From Betaproteobacteria bacterium (GTDB lineage Bacteria; Pseudomonadota; Gammaproteobacteria; Burkholderiales; Casimicrobiaceae), in contig JAOUIA010000018.1 of assembly GCA_029884335.1 (NCBI GenBank), positions 1 through 60,031 on the forward strand: DNA of 60,031 nt, written 5' to 3'. Position 1 is the stretch's first letter; every line of letters starts with the position of its first letter. Below are positions 48,090 to 57,683 of the stretch, in pieces. Below the pieces are notes generated by a model. That model was given only the letters and a program-made list of their open reading frames with translations. It had not been told where the DNA came from and ran no database searches. Made by a program: the position numbers and the translations under genes.

Positions 48090-48170
48090 GGCCCCCACGC
48101 TTGCGGCTGACGCCGCTGCGCTGCCCCCAGCGGGGGCGCAGCGAGCGCCTTGGGACGGCCCGGCGGCGCT
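48090..48170. repeat. Burkholderiales-type intergenic repeat
   Basis: CCCCCACGCTTGCGGCTGACG, then GCGCTGCCCCCAGCGGGGGCGC, then GCGCCTTGGGACGGCCCGGCGGCGCTC follow in order, closely matching 32184-32270. It fills the gap between the LOG and HAD genes. Confidence 0.8.
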
Positions 48171-48174
48171 CGCA

Positions 48175-48789
48175 TCACGGCTGCGGCACCGGATCGCGGA
48201 ACCACTTGGGCGCCGGCGGAGGCGCCCGCCAGCGCAGCATCGCGTCGATCGCGCCGTCGACGTTCGCCGCGACGTCGAGCATCGCCCGGTTGGCCGGCGT
48301 GAGCAGGCGGTCCTCCACCGCGCGGTCGAGCTGAGCGAGGAAGCCGTCGAAGAAGCCCTCGACGTTGGCCAGCACGACGGGCTTCTCGTGGATGCCGAGC
48401 TGGTCCCACGTGAGCATCTCGCACAGCTCGTCGAACGTGCCGAAGCCGCCGGGCAGTGCGACGAACGCGTCGGCGAGACTCGCCATCAGCGCCTTGCGCT
48501 CGTGCATCGTCTCGACGACGTGCATGCGCGTCAGGCCCGCGTGACCCACCTCGCGCGCCATCAGCTCGCGCGTGATCACGCCGATCACTTCGCCGCCGGC
48601 AGCGAGCGCGGAGTTCGCCGCCTCGTTCATCAGGCCCACGCTGCCGCCGCCGTAGACCAGCGCCAGTCCGCGGGCAGCGAGGACTTCCCCGAGGCGCCGC
48701 GCCGACTGCGCGTAGCTCGCGCGAGCGCCGACGTTGGCGCCGCAGAACAGGCACACGCGCGCGACGGGCCTCGCGTGCTGCGCGCCCAC
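48175..48789 (-). CDS. LOG family protein (TIGR00730-type, lysine decarboxylase-like fold)
   Basis: This 204-residue Rossmann-like protein has VCLFCGANVG, VYGGGSVGLMNEAANSAL, MHERKALM and the hallmark PGGFGTFDELCEMLTW. The family releases free cytokinin-type bases from nucleoside monophosphates in plants. Many bacterial members hydrolyse AMP or related nucleotides, so the label lysine decarboxylase is misleading. The start is taken as GTG 48789, which overlaps the glpD stop region. The frame stays open far upstream only as a shadow of other genes. Confidence 0.85.
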   Translation of the reverse strand: MGAQHARPVARVCLFCGANVGARASYAQSARRLGEVLAARGLALVYGGGSVGLMNEAANSALAAGGEVIGVITRELMAREVGHAGLTRMHVVETMHERKALMASLADAFVALPGGFGTFDELCEMLTWDQLGIHEKPVVLANVEGFFDGFLAQLDRAVEDRLLTPANRAMLDVAANVDGAIDAMLRWRAPPPAPKWFRDPVPQP

Positions 48790-48791
48790 GC

Positions 48792-50291
48792 TCAGGCCCC
48801 CATGCGCGCGGCCACCGCGGCGCGCTGCCGCTCGTCCATGCGCAGCCCGCACTTCGTGCGGCGCCACAGCACGTCCTCCGCGCTCGCCGCCCACTCGTTG
48901 CGCACGAAGTGGTCGACCTCTCGCTCGGTGAGCCCCGCGCCGTAGTCGGCGCCGAGGTCGGAAGCGGTCTTCGCGTCGCCGAGCACCTCGAGCGCCCGCG
49001 TGCCGTGGCGGCGGCCGATCCCGCGCACGACGTCTTCGGGAAGCCGCGGATAGCGCCGCGCGAGTTCGGCCACCCACGCGTCGCGGTCGCGCTGCGGCAG
49101 GTCGCCGCCAGGCAGCGTGTCGCCTTGCGTCCACGCGGGCTTCATCGCCGGGAACCACGGCCGCAGCGCCTGCAGCGCGGCCTCGGCGAGCTTGCGGTAC
49201 GTCGTGAGCTTGCCGCCGTAGATCGACAGCACCGGCGCATCGCGTCCGCCCTCGCCGGCATCGGTCTTGAGCACGTAGTCGCGCGTGATCGACGAGGGGT
49301 CGGACTTGCCGTCGTCGTACAGCGGCCGCACGCCGGAGAACGACCACACGACGTCGGCGCGCGAGAGCGGCTTCGCGAGGTAGGCGTTGGCCAGCTCGAG
49401 CAGGTAGTCGGTCTCCTGCGGCGAGATCGCCGGCTTCTCGTAGTCGTCGACCGGCACGTCGGTGGTGCCGATCAGCGTGTAGCGGTCCTGCCAGGGGATG
49501 ACGAAGACGATGCGCTTGTCGGCGTTCTGCAGGATGTAGGCGTGCGCCTCCTCGTGCACGCGCGGCACGACGATGTGGCTGCCCTTCACGTGCCGCACCG
49601 ACGCGCCGGTCGGCAGGTGCGGCACGGTGTCGAGCACCTCGGCGACCCAGGGGCCGGCGACGTTGACGATCGCCTTCGCGCGCACCTCGCGCGTCCCCGC
49701 CGCGTCGCGCAGCGTGGCGCGCCACGCGCCACGCTCGCGCACCGCGCCGGTGAAGCGCGTGCGCGTGCGGACCTCGGCGCCGCGCTCTCGCGCCGCGACC
49801 GCGGTCAGGACGACGAGCCGCGCATCGTCGACGCGCGCATCGGCGTAGACGAAACCCTTGCGGAACTTCGGCTTGAGCCCGGCGCCCCAGCGGCTGCGCT
49901 CGAGGTCGACGCTGAACGAGCGCGGCAGGCTCATGCGCCCGCCGATGCGGTCGTAGAGGAGGAGGCCGGCGCGGATCATCCACGCCGGCCGCAGGTGCGG
50001 CTCGTGCGGCAGCACGAACGAGAGCGCCTCGATCAGGTGCGGCGCCTGGGCGATCAGCACCTCGCGCTCGGCCAGCGACTCGGCGACCAGGCGGAACTCG
50101 TAGTGCTCGAGATAGCGCAGGCCGCCGTGGATCAGCTTGGTGCTCCACTGCGACGTCGCCGAAGCGAGGTCGTCGCGCTCGACGAGCAGCGTGGCGAGCC
50201 CGCGGCCCGCGGCGTCGCGCGCGATCCCGACGCCGTTGATGCCGCCGCCGACGACGAGGAGGTCGACCTCGCCGGTAGGGTGCGTTGCCAT
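48792..50291 (-). CDS. glpD: Aerobic glycerol-3-phosphate dehydrogenase
   Basis: This 499-residue membrane-associated flavoprotein oxidises glycerol-3-phosphate to DHAP and passes electrons to quinone. The FAD motif DLLVVGGGINGVGIARDAAGRGL is followed by SSTKLIHGGLRYLE-type sequence (here SQWSTKLIHGGLRYLEHYEFRLV). VNVAGPWV, GSHIVVPR, FVIPWQDRYTLIGTTD and the C-terminal TKCGLRMDERQ domain are also present. No glpK, glpF or glpR is near. The start ATG 50291 lacks a clear Shine-Dalgarno. It is divergent from the M20 gene by 109 bases. Confidence 0.94.
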   Translation of the reverse strand: MATHPTGEVDLLVVGGGINGVGIARDAAGRGLATLLVERDDLASATSQWSTKLIHGGLRYLEHYEFRLVAESLAEREVLIAQAPHLIEALSFVLPHEPHLRPAWMIRAGLLLYDRIGGRMSLPRSFSVDLERSRWGAGLKPKFRKGFVYADARVDDARLVVLTAVAARERGAEVRTRTRFTGAVRERGAWRATLRDAAGTREVRAKAIVNVAGPWVAEVLDTVPHLPTGASVRHVKGSHIVVPRVHEEAHAYILQNADKRIVFVIPWQDRYTLIGTTDVPVDDYEKPAISPQETDYLLELANAYLAKPLSRADVVWSFSGVRPLYDDGKSDPSSITRDYVLKTDAGEGGRDAPVLSIYGGKLTTYRKLAEAALQALRPWFPAMKPAWTQGDTLPGGDLPQRDRDAWVAELARRYPRLPEDVVRGIGRRHGTRALEVLGDAKTASDLGADYGAGLTEREVDHFVRNEWAASAEDVLWRRTKCGLRMDERQRAAVAARMGA

Positions 50292-50400
50292 GGAAGGGGG
50301 GATTGTTACCGGAGGAACCGATTCTACCGTCCCGACCGCGTGCGCCGATCGACGCCGCTGGGGTACGATGCGCTTTCCCCGCCCGCCGCCGCCAGCCGCC

Positions 50401-51588
50401 ATGAATCTCGTCCCCGAAGCCGCCGCGATCGAGCCGCAGATGCGCGACTGGCGCCACCATCTGCACGCGCACCCCGAGACCGCGTTCGAGGAGCAGGCGA
50501 CCGCGGCGTACGTCGCCGAGCGTCTGCGCAGCTTCGGGCTCGAGGTGCACACGGGACTGGCGAAGACCGGGGTCGTCGGCGTGCTGCGCCAGGGCTCGTC
50601 GGAGCGCGCGATCGGCCTGCGCGCGGACCTCGACGCGCTGCACATCCAGGAGGCGAGCGGCGTCGCGTACGCATCGCGCCACGCGGGCCGTATGCACGCC
50701 TGCGGCCACGACGGGCACACGGCCATGCTGCTCGGCGCCGCGCTGGCGCTGGCGAAGCGCCGCGCGTTCGACGGTACCGTGTACTTCATCTTCCAGCCGG
50801 CCGAGGAGAACGAGGGCGGCGGGCGCGTCATGGTGGAGGAGGGGCTGTTCGACCGCTTCCCGATGGAGTCGGTGTACGGGCTGCACAACTGGCCGCTCAA
50901 GCCGTTCGGCACGTTCGCCACGCGCGCGGGCCCGCTGATGGGCGCCTACGACATCTTCGAGATCGCGGCGACGGGCAAGGGCGGCCACGCGGCGATGCCG
51001 AACCTCACGCACGACCCGATGCCGTTCGCCGCGGGGCTCATCAACGCGCTGCAGACGATCGTCGCGCGCAACCTCAACCCGCAGGATGCCGGCGTCGTGT
51101 CCGTCACGCAGGTGCACGGCGGCGACACGTGGAACGTCATCCCGGAGCACGTGGTCGTGCGCGGCACCGTGCGCTCGTTCAAGCCCGACGTTCAGGACAC
51201 GATCGAGCGCCGCATCCGCGAGATCGCCGCCGGCGTTGCCGCGACGTTCGGCGTCGAGGCGACGGTCCGCTACGAGCGCCGCTATCCCGCGACGGTCAAC
51301 ACCGAGGCCGAGACCGGCCACGCGGTGCGCGCCGCGCGCGCGGTCGTCGGCGACGAGCACGTCGACACCGATCCGGTGCCGAACATGGGCAGCGAGGACT
51401 TCTCGTTCATGCTGCAGGCCAAGCGCGGATGCTATGTCTGGATGGGCGCGGGCACCGGCGCGGCGACGGTCAACGTGCACAACCCCCGCTACGACTTCAA
51501 CGATGCCGCGCTGGTCGTCGGCGCGTCCTACTGGGTGACGCTGGCCGAGCAGCTGCTGCCCGCGGCGGCGCTGCGCCGCGCCGCCTGA
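50401..51588 (+). CDS. M20 family amidohydrolase (hippurate/IAA-amino-acid hydrolase type)
   Basis: This 395-residue metallopeptidase-like enzyme hydrolyses N-acyl amino acids. It contains WRHHLHAHPETAFEE, the metal-site Cys/His motif MHACGHDGHTAMLLGAA, and IFQPAEENEGGGRVMVEEGLF with its catalytic/metal glutamates. The dimerisation-domain His lies in GKGGHAAMPN, and the C-terminal metal site in NMGSEDFSFM. The protein lacks a signal peptide. TACGAT about 36 bases before the ATG could be a -10. The acyl substrate cannot be told from the sequence. Confidence 0.88.
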   Translation: MNLVPEAAAIEPQMRDWRHHLHAHPETAFEEQATAAYVAERLRSFGLEVHTGLAKTGVVGVLRQGSSERAIGLRADLDALHIQEASGVAYASRHAGRMHACGHDGHTAMLLGAALALAKRRAFDGTVYFIFQPAEENEGGGRVMVEEGLFDRFPMESVYGLHNWPLKPFGTFATRAGPLMGAYDIFEIAATGKGGHAAMPNLTHDPMPFAAGLINALQTIVARNLNPQDAGVVSVTQVHGGDTWNVIPEHVVVRGTVRSFKPDVQDTIERRIREIAAGVAATFGVEATVRYERRYPATVNTEAETGHAVRAARAVVGDEHVDTDPVPNMGSEDFSFMLQAKRGCYVWMGAGTGAATVNVHNPRYDFNDAALVVGASYWVTLAEQLLPAAALRRAA

Positions 51589-51613
51589 GCGCGGCGGCGC
51601 GACGGCTACGGTC

Positions 51614-52717
51614 ATGTCGATGCCTCCCGGATCCCGCGACCTCACCCGCATCGCGCTGGGAGTGCTCGTCATCGGCGGGCTGCTTGCCGGCGTGTTCGCG
51701 GTGCTGAAGCCGTTCCTGCCCGCGCTGCTGTGGGCGACGATGATCGTCGTGGCGACCTGGCCGCTGATGCGAGCGCTCGAGCGACGCCTCGGCGGCCGGC
51801 GGATCCTGGCGTCCGCGCTGATGGTCCTGGCGATGCTCGTCGTCGTGATAGCGCCGCTGGCCACCGCCGTCACGACGCTGATCGAGCAGGCGGCGCGGCT
51901 GCCCGAGATCAAGGTCGCGGAGCTGCACGTGCCCTCGCCGCCGGCGTGGGTCGCCGGCCTGCCGCTCGCGGGCGAGCGCCTCGCAGCCGAGTGGCAGGCG
52001 GTCGCCGCGGCCAAGCCCGACGAGCTGGCGTCGAAGGCCGCGCCCTACATCGCGCCGGTCGCGCGGTGGATCGCCGCCCAGGCGGGAACGATCGGCGCGT
52101 TCACCATTCACCTCGGGTTGACGCTGCTTCTGTCCGGCGTGCTCTACGCCACGGGCGACCAGGCCGCGAGCGGGCTCCGCCGCTTCGCGCGCCGCCTGCA
52201 CGGAACGCAGGGCGACAACGCAGTCGTGCTCGCCGCTGCGTCGGTCCGCGCGGTCGCGCTGGGCATCGTCGTGACCGCGGTCGTGCAGACCGCGCTCGGC
52301 GCGCTCGGCCTGCTGGTCGCCGGCGTGCCGTTCGTCTCGCTGCTCGCCGCGCTGATGTTCATCTTCTGCATCGCGCAGCTGGGCCCGGCGATTCCCCTGC
52401 TCGGCGGCGTGGCCTGGCTGTGGTTCACCGGCGCGCCGACGGCGGCCATCCTGCTCTTCGTCTGGATGACCGGCGTCGTCATGCTCGACAACGTGCTGCG
52501 CCCGCTGCTCATCAAGCGCGGCGCCGACCTGCCGCTGCTGCTCATCATGGCCGGCGTGATCGGCGGCCTGCTCTCCTTCGGGCTGGTCGGGCTGTTCGTC
52601 GGCCCGGTGCTGCTCGCGGTGGCCTACCGGCTGATCGGCGCGTGGGTCGCGGAGCAGGATTCCGACGCGTCCGCGGCGACGGATGCCGATCCGCACAACC
52701 GGGAAGCTTCGGCGTGA
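51614..52717 (+). CDS. AI-2E/PerM family transporter
   Basis: This 367-residue inner-membrane protein has about eight hydrophobic segments. It opens RIALGVLVIGGLLAGVFAVLKPFLPALLWATMIVVATWPL, the standard PerM/YdiK start. The C-terminal half has AALMFIFCIAQLGPAIPLLGGVAWLW and DNVLRPLLIKRGADLPLLLIMAGVIGGLLSFGLVGLFVGPVLLAV. Members export diverse small molecules or ions (AI-2, Na+/H+), and the specificity here is unknown. It lies 25 bases downstream of the M20 gene. Confidence 0.85.
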   Translation: MSMPPGSRDLTRIALGVLVIGGLLAGVFAVLKPFLPALLWATMIVVATWPLMRALERRLGGRRILASALMVLAMLVVVIAPLATAVTTLIEQAARLPEIKVAELHVPSPPAWVAGLPLAGERLAAEWQAVAAAKPDELASKAAPYIAPVARWIAAQAGTIGAFTIHLGLTLLLSGVLYATGDQAASGLRRFARRLHGTQGDNAVVLAAASVRAVALGIVVTAVVQTALGALGLLVAGVPFVSLLAALMFIFCIAQLGPAIPLLGGVAWLWFTGAPTAAILLFVWMTGVVMLDNVLRPLLIKRGADLPLLLIMAGVIGGLLSFGLVGLFVGPVLLAVAYRLIGAWVAEQDSDASAATDADPHNREASA

Positions 52718-52809
52718 CGCGCGAGCGCGCTCCGATGCCCGCCCCGTCTCGCGGTTCCAGCTGCCCCGGGGAAGCCGCCGGAAACCTCTCTCCTACAGGA
52801 GTCTTGACG

Positions 52810-53787
52810 ATGGAAACGCGCCTTCGCGGTATCGGACGCCTGATCGCGCTGGCCATGCTCGCCACCCTTTCGGGGAGCGCCCTGGCCCAGGCCTGGCCCG
52901 CGAAGCCGATGCGCATCGTCGTGCCTTTCGCGGCCGGCGGCGCGTCGGACGTCCTCGCGCGGCTGGTGGGGCAGAAGCTCTCGGAGCGGCTGGGACAGCC
53001 CGTGGTGGTGGAGAACAAGCCGGGCGCGACGACCACGCTGGGCGCCTCGGAGGTGGCGAAAGCGCCGGCGGACGGCTACACGCTGATGCTCGCCCCGGCG
53101 CCGTTCGTGATCGCGCCGCTCATGTACCAGAAGCTCACCTACGACACGGCCAAGGACTTCACGGGTGTCGCGCTGCTCGCTTCGTCGCCGCTCATCCTCA
53201 CCGTGCACCCGTCCGTGGGCGTGAGCACGCCGCAGGAATTGCTGGCGCTGGGCAAGGCGAAGCCGGGCGCCGTGGCGTACGGTTCGCCGGGCAGCGGCAG
53301 CGTGCCGCACCTCGCCACCGAGCTCTTCAAGCTGCGCACGGGAACCGACTTCACGCACGTCCCGTACAAGGGCGGCGGCCCTGCGGTGACGGACCTCGTC
53401 GCCGGTCACATCGGGATGATGTTTGCAAGCCCGATCGAGGTTTCGCAGCACGTGGCTGCCGGCAAGCTCAAATACCTCGTGACGAGCACCAAGGACCGCG
53501 TGCCCTCGCTGCCGAACGTGCCCACGGCCGGCGAGGTGGGCATCGCGGGGTTCGACGTGGTCGCGTGGTTCGGCATCGTGGCGCCCGCGGCCACGCCCAG
53601 GGACGTCGTCGGCCGGCTCTCGCAGGAGATCGGGCGCATCCTCGCGGCGTCCGACGTGAAGGAGAAGTTCGCTGCGCAGGGCGCGGAGATCACCTACCTC
53701 CCGGCGGACGAGTTCGATCGCTTCCTCGCTCGCGAACGCGAGCAGTGGGCGCAGGCGGTGAAGGTGTCGGGCGCCAAGCTCGACTGA
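52810..53787 (+). CDS. Bug-family (tripartite tricarboxylate) solute-binding receptor
   Basis: This 325-residue periplasmic protein has a signal peptide (LIALAMLATLSGSALAQ). The Bug fold follows: WPAKPMRIVVPFAAGGASDVLARLVGQKLSERLGQPVVVENKPGA, then GSPGSGSVPHLATELFK and HVPYKGGGPAVTDLVAGHIGMMF. Bug receptors bind carboxylated solutes for TctAB transporters or sensors. No tctA or tctB is present, so it is an orphan receptor. TACAGGAGTCTTGACG precedes the ATG. A sulfatase gene follows after 19 bases, implying a related substrate. Confidence 0.9.
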   Translation: METRLRGIGRLIALAMLATLSGSALAQAWPAKPMRIVVPFAAGGASDVLARLVGQKLSERLGQPVVVENKPGATTTLGASEVAKAPADGYTLMLAPAPFVIAPLMYQKLTYDTAKDFTGVALLASSPLILTVHPSVGVSTPQELLALGKAKPGAVAYGSPGSGSVPHLATELFKLRTGTDFTHVPYKGGGPAVTDLVAGHIGMMFASPIEVSQHVAAGKLKYLVTSTKDRVPSLPNVPTAGEVGIAGFDVVAWFGIVAPAATPRDVVGRLSQEIGRILAASDVKEKFAAQGAEITYLPADEFDRFLAREREQWAQAVKVSGAKLD

Positions 53788-53806
53788 CCGGACGGGAGGT
53801 TTCCCG

Positions 53807-55285
53807 GTGCCCGCCGCGCCGCCGCGCCCCAACATCCTCTGGTACTGCTCGGACCAGCAGCGCTACGACACGATCCGCGCGCTCGGACAGCCGCACATCG
53901 AAACGCCCCAGCTCGACGCGCTCTGCGCCGACGGCGTGGCGTTCCGCCGCGCGTACGCGCAGAGCCCGATCTGCACGCCGGCGCGAGCGACGTTCCTGAC
54001 CGGGCGCTATCCGGCGGCGCACCAGGTGCACCGCAACGGCAACGCGTACTTCCCGCCGCACGAGAAGCTGGTGACAAAGATGTTCGCGGAGGCCGGCTAC
54101 GACTGCGGCCTCGTCGGCAAGCTGCACCTGTCGGCGGCGAAGAGCTTCGAGGTCCGCCCGGACGACGGCTATCGCGCATTCTGGTGGAGCCACCACCCGA
54201 CGCCGGACGCCGCGCGCGGCCACGACTACGAGACATGGCTGCGGCACGAGAAGCGCGTGGATCCGGTGGAGCTCTATGCGCCGATCAACTACTTCTGCGG
54301 GCCCGGCGTGCCGGCGGAGCTGCACCAGACCACCTGGTGCAGCGAGATGGCGATCCGCTTCGTCACCGAGCAGCGCGACGGGCCGTGGCTGCTCTCGGTC
54401 AATCCTTTCGACCCGCACGCGCCGTTCGACGCACCGCCGGAGTACCTGGCCCGCGTGCGCGCGGCGGACCTGCCGCTGCCGCTGTTTCGCGATTCCGACC
54501 TCGTCCGGCAGAAGGCCTTTGCCGCGATCGACCAGCAGACGAAGGTCGCCGTCGATCCGCGCATCCGGAAGTCGATCCGGCCGGTGGCGGCCGGCGACCA
54601 CGACGCAATCGCCTCGCGGCCTCCGCGCGACTACGACGCGCTCGAGGTGAAGGCGAACTACTACGCGATGATCATGCTGATCGACGACCAGCTGCGGCGG
54701 ATCGTCGACACGCTTCGACAGACCGGGCAGCTCGACAACACGATCATCGTGTACATGAGCGACCACGGCGAGCTGCTGGGCGACCACGGGCTGATCCTCA
54801 AGGGCTGCCGTTTCTTCGAGGGGCTGGTGCGAGTGCCGCTCATCCTGTCGTGGCCGGGCCACTTTCTCCGCGGCGTGGCGAGCGACGCGCTGGTCGAGAC
54901 GATCGACGTCCCGCCCACGCTGCTCGAGGCCGCCGGGCTGCCCGTGCCCGAGGCGATGCAGGGGCGTTCGCTGCTGCCGCTGCTGACCGGCGCGCGGGAC
55001 CCGCACACGCACCGGCCGCACGTCGTCTCCGAGTACTTCGACGCGATGGGCGGCCACCCGGACCGCACGCACGGGTCCATGGTGTGCGACGGCCGCTACA
55101 AGACCGCGGTCTATCACGGCCACGCGATCGGCGAGCTCTACGACCTCGAGCGCGACCCCGGCGAGTTCGACAACCTCTGGGACGATCCGGCGCATCGGGA
55201 CCTCAAGGCGGACCGGCTGAAGTACCACCTCGACGCGATGATGGGCACGATCGGCATCGGGCCGCCGCGCTTCGTCAACTACTGA
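53807..55285 (+). CDS. Sulfatase, formylglycine-dependent (CTPAR type)
   Basis: This 492-residue alkaline-phosphatase-superfamily sulfatase hydrolyses a sulfate ester. The motif SPICTPARATFLTGRYP carries the Cys converted to formylglycine by FGE. Metal-binding residues appear as LWYCSDQQRYDT and YMSDHGELLGDHG. HVVSEY and a C-terminal DGRYKTAVYHG region follow. There is no signal peptide, suggesting a cytoplasmic enzyme, and so the substrate would have to be imported. GGGAGG precedes the GTG start. No formylglycine-generating enzyme gene is in the window. Confidence 0.88.
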   Translation: MPAAPPRPNILWYCSDQQRYDTIRALGQPHIETPQLDALCADGVAFRRAYAQSPICTPARATFLTGRYPAAHQVHRNGNAYFPPHEKLVTKMFAEAGYDCGLVGKLHLSAAKSFEVRPDDGYRAFWWSHHPTPDAARGHDYETWLRHEKRVDPVELYAPINYFCGPGVPAELHQTTWCSEMAIRFVTEQRDGPWLLSVNPFDPHAPFDAPPEYLARVRAADLPLPLFRDSDLVRQKAFAAIDQQTKVAVDPRIRKSIRPVAAGDHDAIASRPPRDYDALEVKANYYAMIMLIDDQLRRIVDTLRQTGQLDNTIIVYMSDHGELLGDHGLILKGCRFFEGLVRVPLILSWPGHFLRGVASDALVETIDVPPTLLEAAGLPVPEAMQGRSLLPLLTGARDPHTHRPHVVSEYFDAMGGHPDRTHGSMVCDGRYKTAVYHGHAIGELYDLERDPGEFDNLWDDPAHRDLKADRLKYHLDAMMGTIGIGPPRFVNY

Positions 55286-55370
55286 CGGCGCCGAGGCGGG
55301 CGCGCCGCGACGACGTCGGCAGCCTGAATGCGGTCGCGCGGCGTCGGGGCAACGCAGGCAGGGGAGCGCG

Positions 55371-57668
55371 ATGATGGAGCTGAAGACCTATCCGGAAGGA
55401 ACGCCATTCACCGGGACCATCGGCCGCACGGCCGGCGAATCGGACGCGGCGTGGCCGCTGCCGCCGCGGGCGCGAGCGGGCGCGCCCAACGTGCTGGTGC
55501 TCCTGCTCGACGACGTCGGCTTCGCCCAGCTCGGTTGCTTCGGGTCCGACATCCGCACGCCGACCTTCGACCGCCTCGCCGCAGGCGGCCTGCGCTATCG
55601 CGACTTTCACACGACCGCCATCTGCTCGCCGACGCGCGCATGCCTGCTCACCGGACGCAATCACCACTCCAACGGCGTCGGCATCATCCAGGAGATGGCC
55701 ACCGGCTTCCCCGGTTACAACGGCATGGTGCCGCGCGAGAACGGATTCCTGTCCGAGATGTTGCTGGCGGAAGGCTACGCGACGCTGGGCATCGGCAAGT
55801 GGCACCTCACGCTGGCGAGCGAGTACGCGTCCGGCGCATCGAAGGCGCGCTGGCCGCTGTCGCGCGGGTTCGAGCGGTTCTACGGCTTCATCGCCGGCAA
55901 GACCAACCAGTGGGTGCCCACGCTGGTGCACGACAACCACTACGTCGAGCCGCCGCGGCGGCCGGAGGAGGGCTATCACCTCAACGCGGACCTCGCCGAC
56001 CGCGCCATCGAGTACCTCACCGACCTGCGCACCATCGCGCCGGACAAGCCGTTCTTCATGTACTACTGCCTGGGCGCCGGGCACGCGCCGCATCACGTCG
56101 AGCCCGAGTGGATCGAGCGCTATCGCGGGCAGTTCGACCTGGGCTGGGACCGCTGGCGCGAGCAGGTGTTCGCGCGGCAGCTGGCGATGGGGATCGTGCC
56201 GCCGGGCACGAAGCTCTCGCCGCGGCCGCAGTGGGTCAAGGCGTGGGACACGCTGTCCGCCGACGCGCGGCGGCTCTACGCGCGGCAGATGGAGGTGTAT
56301 GCCGCGTTCCTCGAGCAGACCGACCACCACGTCGGGCGCGTGATCGACTTCCTCGAGCGCCTGGGCGAGCTCGACAACACGCTGATCCTGCTGGCCTCCG
56401 ACAACGGCGCGTCGGCCGAGGGCGGCGAGCACGGCTCGTTCAACGAGAACCAGTTCGCCAATCGCGTCGAACCGACGATCGAGCAGAATCTCGCGCGCCT
56501 CGACGACTGGGGCAGCGTCCGGTCCTTTCCCAACTACTCGTGGGGCTGGGCGTGGGCGGGCAACACGCCGTTGCGGCGCTGGAAGCGCTACCTGCACCAG
56601 GGCGGCATGAGCGACCCGCTGATCGTGCACTGGCCCAAGGGGATCGCCGCGCGCGGCGAGGTGCGTGGCCAGTACGTGCACGTCGTCGACGTCGCGCCGA
56701 CGATCCTGGACGCGCTCGGGCTCGAAGCGCCGGCGCAGCTGAACGGCGTCGCGCAGCGGCCGCTCGAGGGTGTCAGCTTCGCGCACACGTTCGACAACGC
56801 GACCGCCCCGACCCGAAAGCAAGTGCAGTACTACGAGATGATCGCCTCGCGTGCTCTGTGGGCCGACGGCTGGAAAGCAGTCGTCGAGCAGCCGCAGGGC
56901 GAGCCGCTGACCGACGCGATCCTCGCGCGGCAGAAGTGGGAGCTCTACCACGTCGAGCGCGACTTCTCCGAGTGCGACGATCTCGCGGAAAAGCATCCGG
57001 AGAAACTCGCCGAGCTGGTCGAGCGCTGGTGGGTCGAGGCGGGCAAGTACAACGTGCTGCCGCTGGATTCGCGGATGCAATTGCGCATGGGCGAGCGCAA
57101 GCCCGGCACGGCGCCGTCCGGCAACCGGTACGTGTATTACCCCGCCGGCGCGCCGCAGTTCCACTACACGGCGGTCGACGTCAAGAACCGCTCGCACACG
57201 ATCACCGCCGAGGTCGAGATTCCGGACGACGGCGCCGAGGGCGTGCTGCTCGCGCACGGCAGCTGGTTCGCCGGCTACTCGCTGTACGTGAAGGACCGGC
57301 GCCTCACCTACGTGCACAACCACCTGGGTCTCGCCGAGTACCGCATCGACTCCACCGAGGACGTGCCGGCGGGCAAGACGACGCTGCGTTTCCGCTTCAC
57401 GCGCACCGGAGAGCACTGCGGCCGCGGCCAGCTCTTCGTCGGCGAGCGGCTGGTCGGCGAGGGCGAGATTCCGCACACGGTGCCGCACGTGATCGAGACG
57501 TCGGGCGAGGGCCTCTGCTGCGGGTACGACAGCGGGCTGCCGGTCACTCCTGATTACCGCGCTCCGTTCCGCTTCACCGGGCGCATCGAGCGTGTCGTCG
57601 TCGAGATCGACGCCACGCCGCCCGCCGACGCCGAGGCGCAGCTGCGCACGGCCCTGACCGACCACTGA
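55371..57668 (+). CDS. Arylsulfatase, formylglycine-dependent (CSPTR type), large
   Basis: This 765-residue sulfatase has the catalytic motif TTAICSPTRACLLTGRNHHSNGVG, metal residues NVLVLLLDDVGFAQLGCFG, GIGKWHL and LILLASDNGAS. Large arylsulfatases of this type carry a C-terminal beta domain (here from about residue 590: HYTAVDVKNRSHTITAEVEIPDDGAEGVLLAHGSWFAGYSLYVKDRRLTYVHN). It has no signal peptide. It differs from the first sulfatase in length and motif, so the two are not a recent duplication. Two start codons (ATGATG) follow GGGGAGCGCG. Confidence 0.88.
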   Translation: MMELKTYPEGTPFTGTIGRTAGESDAAWPLPPRARAGAPNVLVLLLDDVGFAQLGCFGSDIRTPTFDRLAAGGLRYRDFHTTAICSPTRACLLTGRNHHSNGVGIIQEMATGFPGYNGMVPRENGFLSEMLLAEGYATLGIGKWHLTLASEYASGASKARWPLSRGFERFYGFIAGKTNQWVPTLVHDNHYVEPPRRPEEGYHLNADLADRAIEYLTDLRTIAPDKPFFMYYCLGAGHAPHHVEPEWIERYRGQFDLGWDRWREQVFARQLAMGIVPPGTKLSPRPQWVKAWDTLSADARRLYARQMEVYAAFLEQTDHHVGRVIDFLERLGELDNTLILLASDNGASAEGGEHGSFNENQFANRVEPTIEQNLARLDDWGSVRSFPNYSWGWAWAGNTPLRRWKRYLHQGGMSDPLIVHWPKGIAARGEVRGQYVHVVDVAPTILDALGLEAPAQLNGVAQRPLEGVSFAHTFDNATAPTRKQVQYYEMIASRALWADGWKAVVEQPQGEPLTDAILARQKWELYHVERDFSECDDLAEKHPEKLAELVERWWVEAGKYNVLPLDSRMQLRMGERKPGTAPSGNRYVYYPAGAPQFHYTAVDVKNRSHTITAEVEIPDDGAEGVLLAHGSWFAGYSLYVKDRRLTYVHNHLGLAEYRIDSTEDVPAGKTTLRFRFTRTGEHCGRGQLFVGERLVGEGEIPHTVPHVIETSGEGLCCGYDSGLPVTPDYRAPFRFTGRIERVVVEIDATPPADAEAQLRTALTDH

Positions 57669-57683
57669 ACGAGGGGAACGACG

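Noticed and set aside
48175-52014. A 1279-codon minus-strand frame ending in the LOG gene
   Set aside because: Only the last 204 codons match a family. The rest is shadow of glpD and the M20 and PerM genes.
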